In this document: positions 49,914 to 61,112 of the stretch, piece by piece
Numbering within the stretch: position 1 is the first letter of the stretch
How the letters are laid out: each line of letters opens with the position of its first letter
Assembly: GCA_001464035.1 (NCBI GenBank)
Contig: LNEC01000010.1
Coordinates: forward strand, 1 to 64,000
Origin: Bradyrhizobiaceae bacterium Ga0074131
GTDB taxonomy: Bacteria > Pseudomonadota > Alphaproteobacteria > Rhizobiales > Xanthobacteraceae
Length of the DNA: 64,000 nucleotides
Direction: 5' to 3'
Made by a program: the position numbers and the translations under genes
Notes under the pieces: generated by a model
Told to the model about the DNA's origin: nothing
Databases searched by the model: none
What the model saw: only the letters and a program-made list of their open reading frames with translations

Positions 49914-51138
49914 GATCATCCTCTGCTCGCTCGTGACGATATTGCCGGACTATCTTTATCGCCGCTATGCCCAGGGCAAGCGCCTCGGCCGCGAGATCAC
50001 GTTGTTCTCCGTCTGGTATGAGCTGCGATTCGGCATCATCACCTGCCTCATGCTCGCCGTCGCCCTGATCACGATGATCTTCTACTTTCATCCCTCCACC
50101 ACGTCAGCGACATTGTTCTATCGCACCGTTCCGATCGTTCCGGAGACGGCCGGGCGGGTGGCGGAGGTTCATCGTGATTTCAGCGCTCTTGTCAAAAAGG
50201 GCGACGTGATCTTCAGGCTGGACAGCGCAAAGCAGGAAGCGGCGATGGAAACCGCCCGGCGCAAAATCGCCGAAGTCGATGCCGCTCTGTTGGCGGCGCA
50301 AGCCGATATCCTCAAAGCGGAGGGCCAGCTTCAGGAGGCCAAGGGAGCGTATCAGCAAACTTCGGACGAACTGGACGTCAAACGCGAACTGCAGCGGCGC
50401 AGTCCCGGGGTCGTCCCGCAGCGCGACATCGAAAAGCTCGAGGTGTTGCTCGCCGGCCGTCAAGGCTCGGTCGACGCCGCAACCGCGTCAAAACAATCCG
50501 CGATGATCCGCGTGACGGCGCTGCTGCCTGCCGAGAAAGCCAGCGCGCAGGCGATGCTCGCCGAAGCGCAAGTAGATCTGGACAGGACCACTATTCGGGC
50601 CGGTGTCGACGGGCGCGTCGAGCAATTCGGATTGCGGGTGGGAGATGTCGTCAATCCGATGATCCGGTCCGCTGGCATCCTGATTCCGGAGGGGGCGGGC
50701 CAGCGCGCCCTGGCGGCGGGGTTTGGACAGATCGAAGGGCAGGTCATGAAGGTCGGAATGGTGGCCGAGGCCACCTGCATCTCCAAGCCGTGGACGATCA
50801 TTCCGATGGTGGTGACGAGCGTGCAAAATTACATTGCGGCGGGCCAGTTCAGGGGCGGCGAGCAACTGGTCGATACCCAGCAGGTGGCGCGTCCGGGTAC
50901 GATTCTCGTCTTGATGGAGCCGATCTACAAGGGCGGCCTCAAGGGCGTCACACCCGGCAGCAGCTGCATCGCCAACGCCTACACCAGCAACCATGAACGG
51001 ATCGCCGCAAAGGAGACCGGCGCCTTCAAGGGCTTTGCGCTGCACGTGGTCGACGCCGTTGGAATCGTCCACGCCATGCTGCTGCGGATTCAAGCGGTGC
51101 TGCTGCCCATCAAGACCTTGGTGCTGAGCGGGCATTGA
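49906..51138 (+). CDS. HlyD/EmrA-type membrane-fusion protein
   Basis: Periplasmic adaptor of 410 aa, anchored by one N-terminal helix (GIITCLMLAVALITMIFYF, about residues 42-60). The split biotinyl-lipoyl domain starts VPIVPETAGRVAEVHRDFSA and resumes at RTTIRAGVDGRVEQFGLRVG, with a long alpha-helical hairpin between (about residues 105-225). An unusual 40-residue segment precedes the membrane helix (SLVTILPDYLYRRYAQGKRL). It needs a transporter; none overlaps it, although an MFS gene is 540 bases upstream. It overlaps the small membrane gene by 8 bases. Confidence 0.9.
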   Translation: MLEIILCSLVTILPDYLYRRYAQGKRLGREITLFSVWYELRFGIITCLMLAVALITMIFYFHPSTTSATLFYRTVPIVPETAGRVAEVHRDFSALVKKGDVIFRLDSAKQEAAMETARRKIAEVDAALLAAQADILKAEGQLQEAKGAYQQTSDELDVKRELQRRSPGVVPQRDIEKLEVLLAGRQGSVDAATASKQSAMIRVTALLPAEKASAQAMLAEAQVDLDRTTIRAGVDGRVEQFGLRVGDVVNPMIRSAGILIPEGAGQRALAAGFGQIEGQVMKVGMVAEATCISKPWTIIPMVVTSVQNYIAAGQFRGGEQLVDTQQVARPGTILVLMEPIYKGGLKGVTPGSSCIANAYTSNHERIAAKETGAFKGFALHVVDAVGIVHAMLLRIQAVLLPIKTLVLSGH

Positions 51139-51152
51139 GACGGCCGGGAGTA

Positions 51153-53051
<1,899 letters not shown>

Positions 53052-53068
53052 CGCCCCTCGGAAAATCG

Positions 53069-54220
53069 TCAGATCGTTCGCCCCTTCGACGATCTTGCGA
53101 CGACGGGCCGCTTCGCCGCGGACGGTTTGACGTGCGCGGCCTGCCGCTGCTTCTTCACATCCGCGCCCGCGACCTTCGTTCTGCCCCGGCGAGAGGCGTA
53201 TTCCGGGCCGTCGATCGGCCCGACATGCGGGGGGTCGAAGGCGAGATACGGTCGGCCGATCCCGAACTGCTTCCCGTTGGCATCCACCCATTTCCAGAGG
53301 GCTTCGGTCGAAACCCATCGCTTCGCCCGGGTCGAGCCATTGACGCTCACGATGTCAGCCGCCAATCCGCGGCCATAACCGCCGCGAAGGCTGCCGCCGT
53401 GGTACGACCTGTTGCTCGCTGCCTTCAGGCCGCTTGCGATGCCTTGACGATAATCGTCGCGGAACGCGCTGGTGATGCCCGGTTGCAGTCCGGCGGCCTC
53501 CGCGGCGTACAGCATATGAAACAGTTTCACTTTGAAGCCGCGATCCATGCCGCCGATCACGTAATCCATCATCGACATGCCGACGCGCTCGGCAGCCTTG
53601 GGATCCTTCCACGTGAAATCGTTCTCGACGAGTTTGGTGAAGGTTCTGGTGACAGTCACGAGCTTGCCCTTCCTCTTGACCGTCACCTTCCGCTTCTCAC
53701 GCTCCTTGCTGGTGTCTTCCTTGGGCGTCCGCTGGTAGAGCGCCCAGAGGAACTGGTCGATGCAGGGCTCTGCCACCAGGCACTCCCCGACAATCTCGAT
53801 GCGGCCGGCCGGTATCGCGGTGTCCTGAGGCGACACGTCGGCCGCGCTGGCGGTTGGCGCCTGCGCGGGCGGGACTTCGGGCGGCAGAATTTCCAACGGG
53901 TCGGTCAGCGCGGCCACCACGACGGGTTGCGGCTGGTCGGACGCTGTCGTCGTATCGAGGATCGGCCCGGCCAGGAACTCGGCGGCTGTCGCTACTTCGT
54001 CGTTACCGACCGCGGCGTAGCCGATGGCGGCTGTCTGCGGAGCGGCCGCCGGTTCGAGGTTGGTGGTCGGAGACGCCGCGAGACGATCCAACGCGTGCGC
54101 CGCATCGGAGGCCTCGACATGAGGCGAACCGATGCCGGCAAGACCGACGACAATCCAAGCGGCAATGACGACGGCTGGAAAAAACGCCGCTGCCAGTAGT
54201 GCTGATCGTCGCGGGTTCAT
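53069..54220 (-). CDS. Peptidase M15-like (D-Ala-D-Ala carboxypeptidase-type) protein
   Basis: ATG 54220 gives 383 aa with an N-terminal membrane anchor (about residues 8-30). A 190-residue Ala/Pro/Thr-rich stretch follows, then a C-terminal domain (about residues 230-350) with GITSAFRDDYRQGIASGLKA, SYHGGSLRGGYGRGLAADIV and AFDPPHVGPIDGPEY. The spaced His, Asp and His fit the zinc ligands of VanY/M15-type peptidases acting on peptidoglycan peptides. The tail is basic. It is convergent with eno and divergent from the oxidoreductase. Specificity is unknown. Confidence 0.78.
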   Translation of the reverse strand: MNPRRSALLAAAFFPAVVIAAWIVVGLAGIGSPHVEASDAAHALDRLAASPTTNLEPAAAPQTAAIGYAAVGNDEVATAAEFLAGPILDTTTASDQPQPVVVAALTDPLEILPPEVPPAQAPTASAADVSPQDTAIPAGRIEIVGECLVAEPCIDQFLWALYQRTPKEDTSKEREKRKVTVKRKGKLVTVTRTFTKLVENDFTWKDPKAAERVGMSMMDYVIGGMDRGFKVKLFHMLYAAEAAGLQPGITSAFRDDYRQGIASGLKAASNRSYHGGSLRGGYGRGLAADIVSVNGSTRAKRWVSTEALWKWVDANGKQFGIGRPYLAFDPPHVGPIDGPEYASRRGRTKVAGADVKKQRQAAHVKPSAAKRPVVARSSKGRTI

Positions 54221-54463
54221 GGTTCCAGCCAGAGGCTCAGGTGAGCCAGGTTGCACAGCCAAGCTTCCGACACCCTGATGTTTCGGGTTACCGTGTGGAC
54301 GCGCAAGGGCGAATTCAGCAGATCGAGCCTGTTTCCGGGAATGTGTTGCCGGAGTGCAACGGCTGGACATCGTTGCCGATCGAGACAATATCGCCAATGG
54401 TTCTGGGTGAGCCAAGCACGGATCGGCCATAGGATGCTGACCGCAGTCAGGGAGCACGCGAGT

Positions 54464-55603
54464 ATGGGTGACACCACAAACGGGCTGCAACTTCGCTCAC
54501 TGATCAGGAAGAGTGGCGAACTCGAAATTTCCCTCGTCAGCGTGCCGGTGTCCGAACCCGGCCCGGATGACGTCGTGGTCCGTGTCGAGGCCTCGCCGAT
54601 CAATCCGTCCGACCTCGGCCTGCTGGTCGGCGCCGCCGACATGACGACGGCGAAAACATCCGGCACAAAAGATGCGCCTGTCATCACGGCAAAGGTGCCG
54701 GAAGCGGCGATGAAAGCCATGGCGGGCAGGCTCGATGAATCGATGCCGGTCGGCAATGAGGGCGCGGGCGTGGTGGTCAAGACCGGATCGTCCGACGCGG
54801 CAAAGGCGCTGATGGGCAAGACCGTGGCGATGATCGGCGGCGCGATGTATGCGCAATATCGCACGCTGAAGGCCAGGGATGTGCTCGAACTGCCCGCCGG
54901 CACTACGCCGGCCGAAGGCGCGTCCTGCTTCGTCAATCCGTTGACGTCGCTCGGCATGGTCGAAACCATGCGGCGCGAAGGTCACAAGGCGCTGGTGCAT
55001 ACCGCGGCCGCCTCCAACCTCGGCCAGATGCTGAACAAGATCTGTCTCAAGGACGGCATCGACCTCGTCAACATCGTGCGCAGCAAGGAGCAGGCCGACC
55101 TCCTGCGCAAGATCGGCGCCAAACATGTCGTCGATTCCAGCGTACCGACTTTCATGGATGATCTGACCAACGCACTGGTGGAAACCGGCGCGACGATCGC
55201 GTTCGACGCCATCGGCGGCGGCAAGCTCGCCGGCCAGATCCTGACCTGCATGGAAGCCGCCATCAACAAGACTGCCAAGGTCTATAGCCGCTACGGATCA
55301 AGCGTGCACAAGCAGGTCTACATCTATGGCGGCCTCGATATGCGTCCGACTGAACTCAACCGGTCGTTCGGAATGACCTGGGGCGTCGGCGGCTGGCTGC
55401 TGTTTCCGTTCCTGCAGAAAATCGGACCGGCCGAGGGCGCCAGGCTGCGCGCGCGCGTGGTCGCCGAACTCAAGACGACGTTTGCCAGCCATTACACCCA
55501 GGTGGTGTCGCTGCAGGAAGCGCTGCAGCTCAGCCATATTGCCGCCTACAACAAGCGCGCGACCGGTGAGAAGTACCTGATCAATCCCAACAAGGGTGCC
55601 TGA
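54464..55603 (+). CDS. Zinc-type/quinone oxidoreductase (MDR superfamily)
   Basis: A 379-aa medium-chain dehydrogenase/reductase. RVEASPINPSDLGLLVGAAD and SMPVGNEGAGVVVKTGSSDA make the catalytic-domain part. The coenzyme fold reads ALVHTAAASNLGQMLNKICL, with LVNIVRSKEQADLLRKIGAK binding NAD(P). The usual structural zinc Cys cluster is absent, as in quinone reductases. The ATG at 54464 has GGGAG 9 bases upstream; longer frames to 54251 are probably leader. It precedes an FMN reductase on the same strand, 107 bases away. Confidence 0.86.
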   Translation: MGDTTNGLQLRSLIRKSGELEISLVSVPVSEPGPDDVVVRVEASPINPSDLGLLVGAADMTTAKTSGTKDAPVITAKVPEAAMKAMAGRLDESMPVGNEGAGVVVKTGSSDAAKALMGKTVAMIGGAMYAQYRTLKARDVLELPAGTTPAEGASCFVNPLTSLGMVETMRREGHKALVHTAAASNLGQMLNKICLKDGIDLVNIVRSKEQADLLRKIGAKHVVDSSVPTFMDDLTNALVETGATIAFDAIGGGKLAGQILTCMEAAINKTAKVYSRYGSSVHKQVYIYGGLDMRPTELNRSFGMTWGVGGWLLFPFLQKIGPAEGARLRARVVAELKTTFASHYTQVVSLQEALQLSHIAAYNKRATGEKYLINPNKGA

Positions 55604-55710
55604 CAGACGGTGCCGCCGCCGCTTCGAAGTTTCATGCACTTGCATCTTTTTCTGGGGCGGCTAGGTTGCGGCCGAGCCGTTCCCGGCACCCCACCGCAAA
55701 AGGAAATCCC

Positions 55711-56262
55711 ATGGCCCACAGCATCGCCGTGATCGTCGGCAGCCTGCGCAAGCAGAGTTTTACGCTCAAGGTCGCCAACGCGCTGGCCAAGCTTGCGCCC
55801 GCGACGTTGAAGCTCGATGTCATCACGTTGCACGAGATTTCGTTCTTCAACCAGGACCTCGAAGCGGCCCCGCCGGCCGACTGGATGGCGTTCCGCGAAA
55901 AGCTGCAGAAGGCGAACGGCGTGCTGTTCGTGACACCCGAATACAACCGGTCGATTCCGGGCGTCCTGAAGAACGCCATCGACGTCGGCTCGCGCCCCTA
56001 TGGCAAGAGCTCGTTTCTCGGCAAGCCGATCGGCATTGTCGGCAATTCGCCGGGCGCGCTCGGCGCCGTCAACGCCGTCAAACACCTGCAGAACATCATG
56101 CCGGGCATTGCCGGCCCGATCCTGGGCCAACCGGAAATCTATCTCAACGGCGTCGGCGACGCCTTCGACGACAAGGGCCAGCTCACCAAGGAACCGGTGC
56201 AGAAGGTGCTGCAGCAGTACATCGACGCCTTTGCCGCGTTTGTCGAAAAGCAGAACAAATAG
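55711..56262 (+). CDS. NAD(P)H-dependent FMN reductase
   Basis: A 183-aa flavodoxin-like flavoprotein. IAVIVGSLRKQSFTLKVANA is the FMN phosphate loop, and FVTPEYNRSIPGVLKNAIDV is the family's signature loop, followed by GKPIGIVGNSPGALGAVNAV. It is of the ChrR/YieF or azoreductase-like class, which reduces quinones, chromate or azo compounds. The ATG at 55711 has AAGGAAA upstream. It is the second of two redox genes in a row, so a shared detoxification role is possible. Confidence 0.9.
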   Translation: MAHSIAVIVGSLRKQSFTLKVANALAKLAPATLKLDVITLHEISFFNQDLEAAPPADWMAFREKLQKANGVLFVTPEYNRSIPGVLKNAIDVGSRPYGKSSFLGKPIGIVGNSPGALGAVNAVKHLQNIMPGIAGPILGQPEIYLNGVGDAFDDKGQLTKEPVQKVLQQYIDAFAAFVEKQNK

Positions 56263-56328
56263 CCCGAAGAACCTGCTGGCGGTCCGGCCGTTAGGATGGT
56301 GTTAACCGGGCCGTCGCATCGTCGAGGC

Positions 56329-56646
56329 ATGGTTTCGCGCGCCCGACTCAAATCCCTGCTCACCGGGCTCGCCCTCTATACCATGGCGGCGGCGATGGTC
56401 GGCTATTTCGGGGTCAACGCCTACACCGGCAAGTATGGGCTGAACGCGCGGCAGGAACTCGACCAGGAGATCATTGCGCTGACATCGGAACTGGCGCGGC
56501 TCAAGCGCGAGCGCCTCGAGGGCGAGCAGCGGGTGTCGCTGCTCAGGTCCGACCGGGTCGACCCCGACATGCTGGACGAGCGCGCGCGCTACCAGCTCGA
56601 ATACGCCAACCCCCGCGATCTGGTCCGGATCGTCAAGCCGAAGTAG
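56329..56646 (+). CDS. ftsB: Septum formation initiator FtsB/DivIC-type
   Basis: Small bitopic division protein of 105 aa that links the periplasmic FtsQLB complex. One membrane helix (about residues 11-29, LTGLALYTMAAAMVGYFGV) is followed by a leucine-zipper-like coiled coil (EIIALTSELARLKRERLEGE) and the conserved end DERARYQLEYANPRDLVRIV. It lies between the FMN reductase and the PDH operon, a position shared with other alphaproteobacteria. The ATG at 56329 opens MVSRARLKSLL. Confidence 0.92.
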   Translation: MVSRARLKSLLTGLALYTMAAAMVGYFGVNAYTGKYGLNARQELDQEIIALTSELARLKRERLEGEQRVSLLRSDRVDPDMLDERARYQLEYANPRDLVRIVKPK

Positions 56647-56819
56647 ATCCGGCCGAACGGACCGATCGGTGCGGTATTTCAAAAACCCGTGAAATCGATT
56701 TCGATAATGTCCCTGGGTTGCGGTGCGGCATAGCCGAAATTTCGGCGCTGCACGCAATCCTTTCATGGCGGTATGAGTTGGGTTAGAGAGAGTTATTCGT
56801 TCTCTCATCCGGAATTGCC

Positions 56820-57848
56820 ATGGCCGCAGCGAAAAAAAGCGTCACAAAGGAAACGGGACGGGAAGAGGGTAACGGCTCGCACGATATTCCGGAGTTCACC
56901 CGGGAACAGGAATTGAGCGCGTTGCGCGACATGCTGCTGATCCGGCGCTTCGAGGAAAAGGCCGGCCAGCTCTACGGCATGGGCGCGATCGGCGGCTTCT
57001 GCCATCTCTACATCGGTCAGGAAGCCATCGTGGTCGGCATGCAGATGGCCCTGAAACAGGGCGATCAGGTCATAACGGGATACCGTGACCATGGGCACAT
57101 GCTGGCCTGCGGGATGGAAGCCAAGGGCGTGATGGCCGAACTCACCGGACGCCGTGGCGGCTATTCCAAGGGCAAGGGCGGCTCCATGCACATGTTCAGC
57201 AAGGAGAAGAATTTCTTCGGCGGCCACGGCATCGTCGGCGCCCAGGTGTCGCTGGGCACGGGCCTCGCCTTCGCCAATCGCTACCGCGGCAACGATTTCG
57301 TCAGCCTGGCCTATTTCGGCGACGGCGCCTCCAACCAGGGCCAGGTCTATGAAAGTTTCAATATGGCGGAGCTGTGGAAGCTGCCCGTCGTCTACATCAT
57401 CGAGAACAACCGGTATGCCATGGGCACGTCGGTGACCCGCTCCTCGGCGCAGACCGATTTTTCCAAGCGCGGCATCTCCTTCAACATTCCCGGCGAACAG
57501 ATCGACGGCATGGATGTCCGCGCGGTGAAGGCCGCCGGCGACCGGGCGGTCGCGTGGTGCCGCGCCGGCAAGGGGCCGTTCATCCTGGAAATGCAGACCT
57601 ACCGCTACCGCGGTCATTCGATGTCGGACCCGGCGAAGTATCGCACCCGCGAGGAGGTCGACAAGGTCCGGCACGATCAGGATCCGATCGAGCAGGTTCG
57701 CAATCGCCTGCTGGCGGCCAACGTCAGCGAACAGGAGCTGAAGGCGATCGACGCCGAGGTGCGCGAGATTGTCAACGCGTCGGCGGATTTTGCGCAGAAC
57801 GATCCCGAGCCGGATGCGTCCGAGCTTTATACCGACGTCTATCGCTGA
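56820..57848 (+). CDS. pdhA: Pyruvate dehydrogenase E1 component, alpha subunit
   Basis: Decarboxylates pyruvate with thiamine diphosphate as part of the E1 heterotetramer. The TPP motif LAYFGDGASNQGQVYESFNM (GDG, then ASNQ, ending with the N of VVYIIENNRYAMG) is intact. RRFEEKAGQLYGMGAIGGFC and YRYRGHSMSDPAKYRTREEV follow the family. It is 342 aa. It is followed by pdhB after 47 bases. Confidence 0.97.
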   Translation: MAAAKKSVTKETGREEGNGSHDIPEFTREQELSALRDMLLIRRFEEKAGQLYGMGAIGGFCHLYIGQEAIVVGMQMALKQGDQVITGYRDHGHMLACGMEAKGVMAELTGRRGGYSKGKGGSMHMFSKEKNFFGGHGIVGAQVSLGTGLAFANRYRGNDFVSLAYFGDGASNQGQVYESFNMAELWKLPVVYIIENNRYAMGTSVTRSSAQTDFSKRGISFNIPGEQIDGMDVRAVKAAGDRAVAWCRAGKGPFILEMQTYRYRGHSMSDPAKYRTREEVDKVRHDQDPIEQVRNRLLAANVSEQELKAIDAEVREIVNASADFAQNDPEPDASELYTDVYR

Positions 57849-57895
57849 GCGCAGGGCGCGCCTTCCAGCCTGAAGAGTGAATTTCTGGAGCTACC

Positions 57896-59299
57896 ATGCC
57901 AATTCAAGTGCTGATGCCCGCGCTGTCGCCGACCATGGAGAAGGGCAACCTTTCGAAATGGCTGAAGAAGGAGGGCGAGGCGATCAAGTCGGGCGACGTC
58001 ATCGCCGAGATCGAAACCGACAAGGCGACGATGGAGGTCGAGGCCACCGATGAGGGCACCCTCGGCAAGATCCTGATTCCGGAAGGCACGGCCGACGTCG
58101 CGGTCAACACGCCGATCGCCACCATCCTGTCGGACGGCGAAAGTGCCGGCGATCTCGGCAAGCCTCCGAAGGCCGCCGTCGCGCCAGACGTCGCCCAGGA
58201 AGTCGCGGAGTCGCGCTCGCCGGTCGGCGAAGGCAAGCCGATGATCTCGGCGCCGGCGGCGCCGGCGGCCCCCAAAACCGTTGCCGAACCCGATCCCGAC
58301 GTGCCTGAGGGCACCGAGATGGTGACCATGACCATCCGCGAGGCGCTACGCGACGCCATGGCCGAGGAGATGCGCAGGGATCCGGACGTGTTCGTGATGG
58401 GCGAAGAGGTCGCTGAATACCAGGGCGCCTACAAGGTCACGCAGGGTCTGCTGCAGGAATTCGGCGCCAGGCGCGTGATCGATACGCCGATAACCGAACA
58501 TGGCTTTGCCGGCATCGGCGTAGGGGCCGCGATGGCCGGCCTGAAGCCGATCGTCGAATTCATGACCTTCAACTTCGCCATGCAGGCGATGGACCAGATC
58601 ATCAATTCCGCGGCCAAGACGCTGTATATGTCGGGCGGACAGATGGGCTGCTCCATCGTGTTCCGCGGTCCGAACGGCGCCGCCGCCCGCGTCGCGGCCC
58701 AGCACAGCCAGGACTACTCGGCCTGGTACTCGCAGGTTCCCGGCCTCAAGGTGATCTCACCGTTTTCGGCCGCCGACCACAAGGGTCTCCTGAAGGCGGC
58801 GATCCGCGATCCCAATCCGGTGATCTTCCTCGAAAACGAGATGCTGTACGGCCATTCCGGCGACGTGCCGAAACTCGACGACTACGTGATTCCGATCGGC
58901 AAGGCGCGGATTGTGCGGTCCGGCGGTCACGTCACCATGGTGTCGTGGTCGAATGGCATGTCCTACGCGCTGAAAGCCGCCGACGAACTGGCGAAGGAGG
59001 GCATCGAGGCCGAGGTGATCGACCTGCGCACGCTGCGCCCGATGGACACCGACACCATCATCGCCTCCGTGAAGAAGACCGGCCGCGCCGTGACGGTGGA
59101 GGAAGGCTGGCAGCAGAACGGCGTCGGCGCCGAAATCGCCGCCCGCATCATGGAGCACGCCTTCGACTATCTCGACGCGCCGGTCGCGCGCGTGTCGGGC
59201 AAGGACGTGCCGATGCCCTATGCGGCCAATCTCGAAAAGCTCGCTTTGCCCTCGGTGGCGGAGGTTGTCGCCGCCGCCAAAGCCGTCTGTTATCGGTGA
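57896..59299 (+). CDS. pdhB: Pyruvate dehydrogenase E1 beta with N-terminal lipoyl domain
   Basis: The E1 beta subunit of 467 aa carries an extra lipoyl domain at the start (residues 1-78, with the lipoyl Lys43 in [12 protein letters not shown]). A Pro/Ala linker follows, and the transketolase-like core (about residues 140-467) includes [20 protein letters not shown] and [20 protein letters not shown]. This fused arrangement is known in Rhizobiales. The first 80 residues are almost identical to those of pdhC 1.6 kb further on. The next gene starts 3 bases after its stop. Confidence 0.96.
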   Translation: MPIQVLMPALSPTMEKGNLSKWLKKEGEAIKSGDVIAEIETDKATMEVEATDEGTLGKILIPEGTADVAVNTPIATILSDGESAGDLGKPPKAAVAPDVAQEVAESRSPVGEGKPMISAPAAPAAPKTVAEPDPDVPEGTEMVTMTIREALRDAMAEEMRRDPDVFVMGEEVAEYQGAYKVTQGLLQEFGARRVIDTPITEHGFAGIGVGAAMAGLKPIVEFMTFNFAMQAMDQIINSAAKTLYMSGGQMGCSIVFRGPNGAAARVAAQHSQDYSAWYSQVPGLKVISPFSAADHKGLLKAAIRDPNPVIFLENEMLYGHSGDVPKLDDYVIPIGKARIVRSGGHVTMVSWSNGMSYALKAADELAKEGIEAEVIDLRTLRPMDTDTIIASVKKTGRAVTVEEGWQQNGVGAEIAARIMEHAFDYLDAPVARVSGKDVPMPYAANLEKLALPSVAEVVAAAKAVCYR

Positions 59300-59302
59300 G
59301 CC

Positions 59303-59608
59303 ATGGCCGGTCCCAACGAGCAGCCATTGCCGCCGGACGTGGTGGGTCGCGAAGACGCCACGGAGGTGCTGCGGGCCTTCGTCGTCGACGGCGGATTGTC
59401 GATCGCGTTTCAGCGCGCGTTCGAGGAGCCGGATATGTGGGGCCTGCTGCTGGTCGACATCGCGCGCCATGCCGCCCGCGTCTATGCGCGCGAGGGTGAC
59501 TTCACCGAGGAGGATGCGCTGATGCGCATCGTCGACATGTTCGAGTCCGAAATCGCGCGGCCGACCGACCTCGGCGACACCACGCCGCGGTCGCAACAGG
59601 GTCACTGA
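59303..59608 (+). CDS. Small PDH-operon protein (DUF5076-type)
   Basis: A 101-aa acidic protein starting 3 bases after pdhB and ending 2 bases before pdh[21 protein letters not shown] and [20 protein letters not shown] are the recognisable core, which I recall as DUF5076. Function unknown. Its tight insertion between E1 beta and E2 suggests a role in PDH assembly or lipoylation, but the sequence alone does not show this. Confidence 0.82.
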   Translation: MAGPNEQPLPPDVVGREDATEVLRAFVVDGGLSIAFQRAFEEPDMWGLLLVDIARHAARVYAREGDFTEEDALMRIVDMFESEIARPTDLGDTTPRSQQGH

Positions 59609-59610
59609 CA

Positions 59611-60978
59611 ATGCCGATCAACATTCTGATGCCCGCGCTTTCGCCGACGATGGAAAAGGGCAATCTTGCCAAGTGGCTCAAGAAAGAGGGCGACAGGGTC
59701 AAGTCCGGCGACGTCATCGCGGAGATCGAGACCGACAAGGCGACCATGGAAGTCGAGGCGGTCGACGAAGGCACCATTGCGAAGATTTTGGTGCCCGAGG
59801 GCACCCAGGATGTCGCCGTCAACGACGTGATCGCGGTGCTGGCCGGCGATGGCGAGGACGTCAAGGCGGCGGGGGCGGGGGCTGCAGGCGCGCCCAAAGC
59901 CGAGAAGGCTGCGCCGGCTGCTGAAGCGCCCGCGGCTGCGAAGCCCGCTCCGACCCTTTCACCCGCTGTAGTCCCGGCGGCGAAGGCTGCGGCACCGGCG
60001 GCGTCCCCTCCTGCGCCGCAGCCAGCGCCCGCGCAGCAAACCAACGGCCATGCCCGCACATTCTCGTCGCCGCTGGCCCGCCGTCTGGCCAAGGAGGCCG
60101 GCATCGAGCTCGCGCGCATCAATGGCTCAGGCCCGCACGGCCGCGTCATCGCGCGCGACGTGGAAGAGGCAAAATCCGGCAAAGGGCTGAAGGCGCCTTC
60201 CGCCGCGCCCGCCGGTGCGCCGGGCATCGCCCCGTCAATGTCGGACAAGCAGATCCTCGCGCTGTTCGAACCCGGCAGCTACGAGGTGATCCCGCACGAC
60301 GGCATGCGCCGCACCATTGCGCAGCGGCTCACCGCCTCGGTGCAGACCGTCCCGCATTTCTATCTCACGATGGACTGCGACATCGGCAAACTGCTCGCCG
60401 CGCGCGAGGAGATCAATGCGTCGGCGCCGAAGGACAAGGAAAAGAAGCCGCTCTACAAGCTCTCGGTCAACGATTTCGTCATCAAGGCGATGGCGGTCGC
60501 ATTGCAGCGGATTCCGAACGCCAATGTCAGCTGGACCGAAAGCGGCATGCTGAAACACAGGCATTCCGACATCGGCGTCGCCGTCGCGATGCCGGGCGGC
60601 CTGATCACGCCGATCATCCGCAAGGCCGAGACCAAATCGCTGTCGACCATCTCGGCCGAGATGAAGGACTATGCCGCCCGCGCCCGCGCGCGAAAACTGA
60701 AGCCGGAGGAATACCAGGGCGGCACCACGGCGGTGTCCAACCTCGGCATGTACGGCATCAAGGATTTTACCGCCGTGATCAACCCGCCGCACGCCACCAT
60801 TCTCGCGGTCGGCACCAGCGAGGAGCGCGCGGTGGTGCGGGGCGGCAGGATCGAGGCCGCGCACATCATGAGCGTGACGCTGTCCTGCGATCACCGCGCC
60901 GTCGACGGCGCGCTCGGCGCCGAACTGATCGGCGCGTTCAAGATCCTGATCGAAAATCCTGTCATGATGATGGTGTGA
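59611..60978 (+). CDS. pdhC: Dihydrolipoamide acetyltransferase (PDH E2)
   Basis: Transfers the acetyl group to CoA and forms the PDH core. One lipoyl domain (residues 1-77; Lys43) precedes an Ala/Pro/Lys linker (about 78-148). The E1/E3-binding domain (about 150-188) contains [20 protein letters not shown]. The catalytic domain (about 225-455) ends with [20 protein letters not shown], the acetyltransferase HxxxDG motif. It is 455 aa. After 134 bases lpd follows, with a dispersed repeat in the gap. Confidence 0.97.
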   Translation: MPINILMPALSPTMEKGNLAKWLKKEGDRVKSGDVIAEIETDKATMEVEAVDEGTIAKILVPEGTQDVAVNDVIAVLAGDGEDVKAAGAGAAGAPKAEKAAPAAEAPAAAKPAPTLSPAVVPAAKAAAPAASPPAPQPAPAQQTNGHARTFSSPLARRLAKEAGIELARINGSGPHGRVIARDVEEAKSGKGLKAPSAAPAGAPGIAPSMSDKQILALFEPGSYEVIPHDGMRRTIAQRLTASVQTVPHFYLTMDCDIGKLLAAREEINASAPKDKEKKPLYKLSVNDFVIKAMAVALQRIPNANVSWTESGMLKHRHSDIGVAVAMPGGLITPIIRKAETKSLSTISAEMKDYAARARARKLKPEEYQGGTTAVSNLGMYGIKDFTAVINPPHATILAVGTSEERAVVRGGRIEAAHIMSVTLSCDHRAVDGALGAELIGAFKILIENPVMMMV

Positions 60979-60987
60979 GGGGCCGAC

Positions 60988-61067
60988 GTCATTGCGAGCG
61001 CAACGGAGCAATCCATTTCACCAGCGACAAGGTGGATTACTTCGTCGCGAGGGCTCCTCGCAATGAC
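60988..61067. repeat. Dispersed palindromic repeat, copy 1
   Basis: This 80-base stretch starts GTCATTGCGAGCGCAACGGA and ends CTCGCAATGAC, the reverse complement of its start. It fits the repeat that I know is frequent between genes in Bradyrhizobium-type genomes. It lies between pdhC and lpd and can fold into an imperfect hairpin. A related copy is at 63830-63934. Confidence 0.78.
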
Positions 61068-61112
61068 GGGTATGGATCGCTGATTGTGCCACGATGAAAA
61101 CGAGCAAGTAGT

